Part shown: positions 55,605 through 64,000 of the stretch, piece after piece | Layout of the letters: the number at the start of each line of letters is the position of its first letter | Position numbering within the stretch: the stretch's first letter is position 1 | From: Nymphaea colorata | Taxonomy: Eukaryota; Streptophyta; Magnoliopsida; Nymphaeales; Nymphaeaceae | Direction of reading: 5' to 3' | Length of the DNA stretch: 64,000 nt | NCBI RefSeq assembly: GCF_008831285.2 | Contig: NC_045146.1 | Location: 1,390,001 to 1,454,000 of the forward strand | Made by a program: the position numbers and the translations under genes | The notes under the pieces: model-generated | What the model was told of the DNA's origin: nothing | Databases searched by the model: none | The model's input: the letters and a program-made list of their open reading frames with translations, nothing else

Positions 55605-56457
55605 TCTGCGGGGGAGTTAGGCTCCCCAACCTTTTATTGAGCAAAAATGAAGGGAATATACAAGGGAAATGCATTGCATCAGGCACATGTAAGGATTAAA
55701 AACAGATCATCACAACCAGTGGCTAAACCTAACCACTCCAAAGCCAAAAAACATCTAGAATGCTCATCATGTAATCAACCACTGTCATCCCTTCCATCTC
55801 TTTCCCCATACTTCTTAATGACCTTACCCACTTCCACCGTCAGGGAGCTTCAACTGCAGAACTATATCTGATTTGTATTGATGAAAAGCATGCCACTTAG
55901 GTGCAATCTGCCTTTAATCATTTCCTTTAGACGTCTCCTCCATCCAGAATTGTTACAGCATATGTACTTGCTACCTGTAGAGAAGTTAGTGCTACTCAGC
56001 CAGTCCATTAAACTCAGCATCATCAGCTTCCATCTTCACCTCCACCACTGGCATCATCCACACACTTGAGGCACACAGTTCTTTCTAAGGGTGAGAACAT
56101 AGAGCAGCTGCCCTACACCCATCTTCAGTAATTACTGTATCACAGACAATTCCTTTATTCAGCCAAACTCCAAGCACTAGATTCTCACCCTCGATCCACA
56201 GCAAAGCACCAATCGCTTCCTTACACACACCCCCAAACCATCCTTTTGAAGCTCCCTTTAGTTATATTGTCAACGCAGCCATGAGAAATCGTATTCCTGC
56301 ACCACCATGTTTTCCACACCACAAATTGGAAACAAACTCGCCAGCACCTACGCAGCCACTTCGAATTGAAGCTTGCAGTTCCGTTCTAACGCTCATCCAA
56401 GGGATCCCCGTTTGCCCAAACTGCTGGACTGCCAAGTTCTAGCCTTCCACTACCAGT
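55605..56457 (-). mobile_element. LINE remnant, 3' part
   Basis: Read on the minus strand, weak Trp-rich coding traces in several frames (for example RVCFQFVVWKTWWCRN) resemble the region after the RT zinc-binding domain of plant L1 elements. The end is AATAAAAGGTTGGGGAGCCT, a LINE-like tail. It is degraded by stops and frameshifts. The rest of the element lies beyond the copia insertion. Confidence 0.55.
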
Positions 56458-56934
56458 GGGCTAAAGACGACAATGGTAGTGGTGGTGGTGGTGGTAAAGG
56501 CTACAATGGTGGTATTGACAAGGAAACAACGTCTGGCCAAGATAATGGTGGCATTGATAAAGAGACAACACAACAAGAGATAACGATGCAGCTGTCAAAC
56601 AAGGAGGCACAACAATAAACAGGAAAATAACAATTGTAAATTGAATTTTGTATCTTCTTGTAAAGATTGAAACTGTTGGATAGTGGTCCGGAGCTCTATC
56701 TCTACTTCTTGTAAGAGGGTCCACTTGAAGTTACAAGATTAAATAAAAAAACTGCCCACTAGTTAAGAGAATTAATCTCTTGGCTATAACCGTCCACTGC
56801 TGGGCATTGAAAAACACTAGGAGGCGGTCTATAAAAGTCCAGCTTATCCTCTGCTTAGGGTTAATCGTAAGATTAGCCTAGCCGGTGCCTCCTAGAAGCA
56901 AACCAAATCCCTGTAATTCAGGAAATGATTTTGA

Positions 56935-57165
56935 TGGTGCTTGTATCCTCCTTACTCCTATTTAAGAACATTTGAGACTAGATGTGTTCCATATTTAAGA
57001 GACTTCGCTCTCAACAAACTTGAGCTGAGGTCTCTAGTATGTGTATTTTTGGGATATAGTACTATACTTAAGGGATGCAAGTGCTTGTATCCACCTATAG
57101 GAAGAATTTACATATTCTTACACACTGTCTTTGGTGAAAGTATTTTTTCCTATAAATAAATTGGA
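56935..57165 (+). pseudogene. Copia integrase C-terminal fragment
   Basis: The frame reads through YLRTFET, KLELRSLVCVFLGYS and GRIYIFLHTVFGESIF, matching the conserved end of the copia integrase region (the KxxxRSxxCVFLGY and GRxYxSRHVxFxE motifs). It follows the left LTR almost directly, which shows that gag and protease have been lost. Confidence 0.8.
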
Positions 57166-57469
57166 GCATTATTTTCTTCCACAACAACCTATAAAGAAGG
57201 TGTTAGCTATAGTGATTAGACCGAACTAGATCGTTGCCCAACTATTTCCAATAAAAACAAAAGAGATCCATGTCAAGTGATCAACCACCATCATCTCTTG
57301 CATGATGTTCATTAGACAACAATTCATCACAAGAGGCACATGTTAGAGAAGAGAACAATCAGTCCTCAATAGAAAATGAGACAAAATCATCATGATAAGC
57401 ATGAAGAAAGACAGTCAAGTCAAGAAAGCCATCATGAAGGAATAGTTAATACTCCGCGAGCTCAAATGC

Positions 57470-58500
57470 CCACTCCATGGTAACTCCGGCTAAGGCTGGT
57501 ATCTTAAAACCAAATCCCAAGTATTTATTGACATTAATGGTTTCACTTGAACCTAAAACTATCAAGCAGGCTCTTAAAGGATCTAAGTTGGGTCGCTGCC
57601 GTGAAGGAAGAGATGGATGCCTTGGAACAATGCCACATTTGAATGTTGGTACCACGCAAACCAGGTATGAATGTCGTTGCAACTTGGTGGGTGTTTAAAA
57701 CAAAACTCAAGAGTGATGGAACTGTAGAGCGACTAAAGCCAGACATGTTGCTCATGGGTTCAATCAAGTGTTTGACGTTGATTTTCTAGAAACTTTTTCT
57801 CTTGTTCTAAACCCCGCGACTATTACAATTGTGCTAACTATTGCTCTATCTCACAATTGGGATATTAGACAAATGGATGTGATAAATGACTTTTTACATG
57901 GCAATTTGGATCAAACTGTGTTTATTGAACAACTACCATGATTTATTGACGGCTAAAAACCAATTTATGTATGCAAGTTGCATAGAGCGCTCCATGGCAT
58001 GCATCAAGCTCCAAGAGCATAGTATGACCAATTTGGTACTTATCTTCTATCGGAAGATTTTTTTTTTTTCAGCATCCCTCACTCTTTTTTGGAATAGAAG
58101 TAATTAAATTTTCAGGCAGGCTCTTTCTCAATAAAAAGTGGTATGCCTATAGCTTGATGGAGAGCTCTATAATGACATCATGCAACTGGTAGTCACTCCT
58201 TTGATTCAAAATTATAAAAATCCAGTTGATGATACTCCTTTTTTGGATCCTACACTTTTCCGCAGCTTGGTTTGGTTGGTGGATTACAATATCTTACTTT
58301 TACATGGTTGGACATCTCTTTTGTTGTCAACTTCATTAGTCAATACATAGAAACACTTATGGTAATTCATTTCCAATTGGTTAAAAGTCGATGATATAAT
58401 CTTAACTAGCAGTAATCCTATGTTTCTTCAAGAATTCATTCAAGACATTAGTAGGGAGTTTTCTACAAAGGATTTGGGTTGTCTCCATCACTTCCTTGGA
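57470..58500 (+). pseudogene. Copia reverse transcriptase, degraded
   Basis: AKAGILKPNPKYLLT opens the region as in copia RT, followed by broken pieces around the polymerase in several frames with stops. A block of about 300 bp (58091-58388) is repeated at 58498-58789, further disrupting it. Confidence 0.65.
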
Positions 58501-58829
58501 ATAGAAGTAAATAGATTTTCAGGTGGTCTCTTTCTCAATAAAAAACGGTATAGGTGCATAGCATGATGGAGAGAGCTACAATGATCATGCAACCGACAGT
58601 CCCTCCTTTGATTCAAAATTATAAAAAACTAGTTGATGATACTCCTTTTTTGGATCCTACACTTTTCCACAGCTTAGTTGGAGGATTATAATATCTCACT
58701 TTTACACGGCCAGACATCTCTTTTGCTATCAACTTCTTTAATCAATACATGCAAACACCTATGGTAAGTCATTTCCAACGTTAAAAGACTCATTCAATAC
58801 GTTAGTGGCTCCATTGATTTTGTGTCATT

Positions 58830-59290
58830 TATACTCTCAAGAGCAAATTCAGCTTCATGCCTTCGTAGATTCAGATTCAGACAGCTGGTTGTCAAGAAAC
58901 TCGTCGTTCTACTACTAGTTTTGTTACCTTTCTTGGGACTATCCCTATCTCATGGACAACACAAAAGCAACCCACAATGGCTAGATCAACCATAGAAGTT
59001 GAGTATCGCTCAATGGCATCTGCCACTGCTGAATTAACTTGGATTGCACATATCCTTAATGACATTGGACTCTATCTCTCGGAGCCACTGGTTCTCTATT
59101 GTGACAACATGTCATCGGCACTTCAAGTATCCATAAAATCAGTTTTCATTATCGTATGAAGCATGTGAAATTAGATTATCATTTCTTAAGGGAAAATGTT
59201 GCGCTCGGTCTTCTAACCACTAAGTTTGTTCCATCAACTCAACAGGTGGGCAACATATTTACCAAAGTTCTCTCAAGGACCACCTTCTAA
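58830..59290 (+). pseudogene. Copia RNase H region, degraded
   Basis: ARSTIEVEYRSMASATAELT and LVLYCDNMSSA at 58977-59140 are the conserved RNase H motifs of Ty1/copia elements. Downstream in another frame are MKHVKLDYHFLRE and STQQVGNIFTK, the usual C-terminal end. At least one frameshift separates them. Confidence 0.8.
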
Positions 59291-59415
59291 TTCTTAAGAG
59301 GCAAACTAGCATTTTCCATACTGCCGCCTAGTTTGAGGGAGGCTAAAGACGATAATGGTGGTAAAGGCGATAATGGTGGTATTGATAAGGGAACAACATC
59401 TGGCCAAGATAATGG

Positions 59416-59990
59416 TGTGAGTTTACACCAAACCACGTTATACCAGGCATTCATCTCTTGAGTCTCTTTTGTTCATGGGTACCTAAAGAATAGGTGTTGA
59501 TTGCTCTCAGAAGCTACACAACAGACATTACATTTATTGGCAAGAGCAACCCCCCTCCTTTGAATTTTGTCCCAGGCATGCAATCGTTCATCACAAGCTA
59601 ACATGAGATTCAATATGATTCCATCCCCAACCCAAGCTCTTCCAACTTCCTTTCCAGGTTACTTAGTAAGTGCTCAATAGATTTCTTTGTAGCCTTCGTA
59701 AACATGAAAATATCATATGCAAAGATCAACACTTCCATATTGGGATCAAATGCAGGCATTTAGGCAGTGGTATATCTGTATGAATAGTTCTCGCATGAAG
59801 GCTTTTAGAAATATGTTTCCCTTATCACTCATGCATCACCAACTAGTAAGCATGTTGTTTTCCTCAATTCTGTGACCATCTCTCCTTTAGCTGTATTCTC
59901 CATTTGCTCACCCATGGCATTATCACCATTGAGAAAATTTTCAAAATACAGACCTGCTTCTTGATCCTCTTCCTTCTTCAACTATCTACC
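59416..59990 (-). pseudogene. LINE reverse transcriptase/zinc-binding remnant
   Basis: On the minus strand, MEVLIFAYDIFMFTKATKKS (near 59757-59690) resembles the LINE RT catalytic motif, with FAYD in place of FADD. CDERLHAWDKIQRRGVALAN followed by KCNVCCVASESNQHLFF (about 59605-59495) matches the zinc-binding domain found after LINE reverse transcriptase. Stops interrupt it. It continues at 56457-55605 on the other side of the copia element. Confidence 0.6.
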
Positions 59991-60637
59991 ATTAACTAGC
60001 AGTGAGGAAATTTTATTTCTATCACATTTAAAGTCGGATATGGTGTTAGTGAAATCTGAATTTGGTCTTCAAAGTTTTTTTTTTATTAGACATTCTAATG
60101 TATAAAGTGAATCCGATGGTATTATCGGATCTACAAATGCTTAAATCCGACCCGCTTTGCATCCGAACACAAATTATGAATAAACACGACCACTAAACAG
60201 ATGTTAAAAGCTGTCTTGGCGCTTTAGCTTTTAATATTGTATGTAGAAAAGATATTTTGAAACGTTGCGTTTTAAAGCTTGTTTAGCTCTGTCACATGGA
60301 TATGTGGTTAGCCCACGTACCTATATCTGATACGCGTATTCGGATATGAGAGGTGGAACACATCAAAAAACAAACTACTAATTTAATATTTTTTTTATTT
60401 TTTTATTTTTTTTATGATGCATCCAATTATTTTTATTAATAATCCTTTCAAATACTTAATTTAATGTTTTTTTTTTATTTTATCATTTTTGAAAATATAA
60501 AATTTGTCATATTCAGTATCTAAAATTTTCAAAACTGTAGTATTCATTCCCGTAGCACTGAAGTCACATAGTTATTTAGTCTTGTATGCGAATTGGAAAA
60601 TGTCGCCAAAATAACCCCGTTAAAATGACTGAATGCC
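59991..60637. other. Intergenic; upstream of P2
   Basis: Includes a weak copy of the AT-rich dispersed repeat (about 60036-60180, GAATCCGATGG) and T-rich tracts near 60388-60415. No gene was recognised. Confidence 0.4.
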
Positions 60638-60645
60638 TAGGGTTT
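60638..60645 (-). promoter_or_regulatory. Telo-box upstream of ribosomal P2
   Basis: TAGGGTTT on the plus strand (AAACCCTA on the minus), about 160 bases before the P2 ATG. Telo-boxes are common in plant ribosomal-protein promoters and act in either orientation. Confidence 0.55.
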
Positions 60646-60800
60646 ACCAGTGAATATGAAATGACATTAATGCCCTTATCAGGGAGACCCTATACCCGCT
60701 TGAAACTGTAAAAAAAAGCCTTGCGACGACTGGCTTCTCCATTTTGCGTCTTCCTCCTCCCACCATTTTCGGACTCGTCTACAGAGTGAGAAAGAGAGAG

Positions 60801-60893
60801 ATGAAGATCGTCGCCGCCTACTTGCTTGCCATTTTGGGTGGGAATACTAATCCCTCCGTCGTTGACCTCAAGAGCATCCTTGGTTCTGGTGCG

Positions 60894-60930
<37 letters not shown>

Positions 60931-63684
60931 TAGGTATTAACCTGATGTCGACAAATTGGGTGTTTGGTGTTTCGTGGATTACGTGTTTTTCGATAATTGT
61001 GTCTTGTGACGCTTTAATTCCCTTGCATGTTTTCTTATTCTTCGATGTGATGAATCGCGGTTGTTGGTGATAGAATTTGGTGTCGCTCTAAGAGTTTTCA
61101 CAACCACCGGTGTACTCAGTGTGTGTGATTTCTTGATTAAGAAATTTTTATTTCTATTGCCTTTGTTGTCCTGTAGATTTAATGTGCCACTATGAGCTTA
61201 TTTACATGGGTTTCAGTAGAAAGGTGTTGTTTCTTGACCACTTTTTGGTTTGTTGTGCTGTTTGTTACGTGTGTGTCTTAGTTGCTTTTGTTGCTTATCT
61301 TTTAATCCCACTGGCAGGGAATGTCATGCTTGTAGGGCTTTTCAATGTGTTAGTATTTGTTAATTTGGGTTTTAGGACTGAGGATCATGTCGAAGTAAGG
61401 GTGTCCGATGGACTATTTTTTCCAGAATAATATAGTATATGAGGAGTATTTGTATCTCATTCCAGAGTAATGTTTTAGCTCATCCCACATTTCTGAACAG
61501 CTTCATGTATCCAGACCCTAGCAAACTTTTTTTTTTCACTTTCTTGCCGCTGAAGGTTGAGTATGAAACTCTTTGCATTTGGATTTGGGTATTTTGATGC
61601 CCTTGAAGAGCAGTCTTAGTGATGGCATGCAGTTGATTTTTTTTTAGATGAATTTGTTGGGAACTTGAGATAAAATCGATTTCACATTTGAGTTTTTGCT
61701 GTTGGTTTAGTTTTGGGGGGTTTGGTTTTTTGGTATTGTGCCCGAATTCCGATTGATTTTCGGTAATTTCACCATCTCATTTATAGACTACAAAGAGGTT
61801 TGTAACTATCTTTGGCTTTCGTTCATTTCATTGTTGAAATTTGTGATTTTTCTGAAATTAGTTGAAGATTGGTGTTGTGTTCTTGTTTTGAGGTATTCTG
61901 CAGTTCTATCAATATCTATTATTTTCTGTCAATTTTCTGAAAACAGCAAACGCTTTATCTCCCAGATTGAGGACTGATTCATCAAAAGTTGTTTCTTGAC
62001 CATGATGAACTTTTGAAAATATATCATACGTTTCTGAAGTTAATATTTTGGAAATTGTAAAAATAAGTTCTTCTGATATAAATATGACTGTGTTAATGCA
62101 ACTGCGTCCATTTGAATTGGTTCTAGTCTATAAACCAATGTTCATAAACGAGACTGTTTACTAACTGAAATATGTTTCTACGTTTAACGTTAGTACAAAG
62201 ATATCTTTTAGTAAAATGATAAACATTCTACAAGAAAAGGACTAGAGCAAGGTCTTCGCCGATGTTCATCTTATCTCTCTGTTAAGTAGTTGGCAGAGTC
62301 AATTAAGTGAAGCAAGTTTTCTTCAGAACCAGCAGTGAGAAAATGAAGCGCGAAAAGATATATCTGTAGCTGTGCTCATAAAATTTTCTAGCCTCCCTTA
62401 ATTTATCAGTTGAGTAATTTTATGGTAAAACTGACCAAATATTAACATTGATGATGTCGACGATATTATTCTTGCTACTATTGGTTTCTTGTTGTCATTG
62501 TTCTTGTTGTTGTTTATCTTTTACTTGTCAATCCTGCTTCTGTTGACCGTTGTTCAGATTCAGCCCAATTTACAAACTTCTGGCGATACCCGTGGTTATG
62601 TATAGGTTAAAAGCTAGAACTACCAGTGAAATCTTGCTGTGGTTTTCATTCCAATTCATCAGCTACGGTTTCTCTTAGTCAATTATCTATATCAGGACCA
62701 CTGTGCAATGACACTTTGCAGCAGATATTTTAATCGAGCAGCATGGTTTTTAGGGCCTTTAGTGCGTGGGTTGATTCATTTGTGACTGTTCGTCAGACCT
62801 TTGTTACTGTCCTATGGAACTAATGCATATCTATCTTGCCAGTCGGCTATCTGCTTGCTCTTTGACCAGAGCCGTAAATCCTCAATCTCGATCTTGGCAA
62901 CCTACAGGCTAGTTTTTTCTCGATTGTTTCTTTTAAGATGGTTGCTTTTCTTGAAAAAATATCAAGAGATTCTCGAAACCTTTAAAATTTGAAATATAGA
63001 GAACAGAAAAATTATGAGATAATGTCCTACAGTATTTTTTTTGCAAATAATATGAAACAAGTTAGGTAGCTCTCTTCGAGAACATGAAATGCAAACCAGA
63101 AAAAAGTCATATGACTAAGAAAATGAAAAGGGGCCTTATGTCTTTTGGGAAGGGGAGAATCTAGCGAATATCTCGAGATAATGTTGTGGGGATGCTCTTG
63201 TTTTGGATGAATCGTTGTGGCGAGACATAAACTTGATGTTCTGAGTTGGAAGTCGCAGAAATTCCTGGCGGACGAGTTAATGACGAGGTATGCGTTTGGT
63301 ACTTTTTGGCAGTGGGAGCTGAAGCCGAGGATGATAGAATCGATTTTCTACTAAGCGAAGTGAAAGGAAAGGACGTAACAGAGCTTATTGCTTCTGGAAG
63401 GGAAAAGTTCGCCTCTGTTCCTTCAGGTGGTGGTGTTGCAGTCGCAGTGGCTTCTGCAGCCGGTGGTGGTGCAGCTCCTGCAGCTCCAGCAGCAGAACCA
63501 AAGAAGGAAGAGAAGGTTGAAGAGAAGGAAGAATCCGATGAGGTATGTTCTATTGCTAAAACAAACCGCGTGCAGCTTTACAAGTTGGTAGAGTGCCATC
63601 ATCCTGTACTGTAAATTCCCTATTTTAACAGTGCTTTCTCGTTGAAAATTTTTGCAGGATATGGGTTTCAGCTTGTTTGATTAA
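60801..63684 (+). CDS. 60S acidic ribosomal protein P2
   Basis: Component of the P-stalk of the large ribosomal subunit, which dimerises with P1 and recruits elongation factors. Three exons, 60801-60888, 63313-63542 and 63658-63684, join into 114 codons plus stop with matching phases, the usual P2 length. The N-terminal helical dimerisation domain begins [19 protein letters not shown] and continues through [21 protein letters not shown] Gly/Ala-rich hinge (about residues 67-90) leads to a charged segment ([13 protein letters not shown]) and the invariant stalk end [11 protein letters not shown], which sits mostly in its own 27-bp exon. MKxVAAYLL marks P2, not P1. The ATG follows a purine-rich leader (GAGAAAGAGAGAG). 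Intron 1 is 2424 bp, far longer than the gene's coding length. Confidence 0.96.
60889..63312 (+). other. P2 intron 1 (2.42 kb)
   Basis: Starts GTGCGC, then a CT microsatellite (about 60896-60924) ending in TTTCTTTTAG|GTATT at 60933/60934, an acceptor directly followed by a donor. The rest is T-rich with no recognised gene. I looked for C/D-box snoRNA signatures and found no convincing pair. Confidence 0.85.
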
Positions 63685-64000
63685 GGCGTTCAACGAATCC
63701 TATTATTTCTGATGCTCCAGGGCTTCTTCTTCTGCAAAGATTTTTATTGGATGTAGCAACATGCGCACCTCGTTTTTGGTTTTTTGGGTTTCTTTCTTTT
63801 CATTTTATTCGACGGAAAATTGAGGCACTGCTGCAATACTAAGAGTTGGTATTTATGATTCTTAATTATTTTTTCACAAATTTAGTTTTTCTTTTGGCTT
63901 GGCTCAATGGGGCTTGCAGGCTTTTTTTTTTTCCCCTTGCTTCAAATCATCATTACTTAAAAAGGTCTAATGAACTAGTTTAGGCTTTATACGTAACTGC
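63685..64000 (+). other. P2 3' UTR and flank
   Basis: T-rich sequence after the P2 stop codon, probably containing the 3' UTR and polyadenylation region. No further gene was seen before the window ends. Confidence 0.6.

Larger units (their letters stand above)
56458..59415 (+). mobile_element. Decayed Ty1/copia LTR retrotransposon, internally deleted
   Basis: The left side begins GGCTAAAGACGACAATGGT and the right side begins GGCTAAAGACGATAATGGT (59342), so both carry LTR sequence. The left LTR is about 460 bp with a TATA-like CTATAAAAG (56829). The right is cut to about 75 bp. Between them lie remnants of integrase C-terminal region (56935-57165), reverse transcriptase (about 57470-58500) and RNase H (about 58830-59290), then a polypurine-like tract (TTTGAGGGAGG, 59331). 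Gag, protease and most of integrase are missing. Many stops and frameshifts make it non-functional. Confidence 0.8.

Noticed and set aside
61182-61430. 82-codon frame with hydrophobic stretches
   Set aside because: It lies entirely inside the long T-rich intron 1 of P2; T-rich sequence gives hydrophobic codons by default.
61980-62025. C/D-box snoRNA in P2 intron 1 (ATGATGA ... CTGA)
   Set aside because: The boxes are about 38 bases apart, too close, and there is no terminal stem or clear guide region.

Overview
The window is plant nuclear DNA, most likely from a flowering plant. It is AT-rich, with GT-AG spliced genes, a plastid-type fatty-acid synthase enzyme, an auxin response factor, telo-boxes upstream of translation genes, and abundant plant-type LTR, LINE, SINE-like and MITE-like repeats. 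I cannot place the species from sequence alone. I resolved four protein-coding genes to exon level by matching reading frames, splice phases and conserved motifs. Each joins into one uninterrupted frame of the length expected for its family.

Layout: 1-7447 is gene-poor, with an ordered 43/41-bp repeat array, a GC-rich minisatellite and dispersed AT-rich repeats. 7448-11427 (minus) is cytosolic tyrosyl-tRNA synthetase, 10 exons, 384 aa. 11428-18364 is repeat-bearing intergenic DNA with a TTATAGTG minisatellite. 18365-24051 (minus) is a full-length auxin response factor, 14 exons, 737 aa, with B3, ARF and PB1 domains and an RLFGF repression-type motif. 24052-42335 is an 18-kb stretch without a recognisable gene, holding MITE-like elements, a tRNA-derived SINE candidate, tandem duplications and microsatellites. 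42336-48480 (minus) is plastid beta-ketoacyl-ACP synthase I, 8 exons, 486 aa, with a repeat-filled first intron. 48481-60637 is repeat territory: a 1.35-kb tandem duplication and a decayed, internally deleted Ty1/copia element nested in a decayed LINE. 60801-63684 (plus) is acidic ribosomal stalk protein P2, 3 exons, 114 aa, with a 2.4-kb first intron.

The genes do not form a pathway. TyrRS and P2 are both translation genes and each has a telo-box just upstream of its start codon. ARF is an auxin-pathway transcription factor and KAS I is a plastid lipid enzyme. I found no sign of a novel gene system; the most interesting signals are the structured repeats, the nested transposons, and a few splice-site and residue oddities in the real genes.
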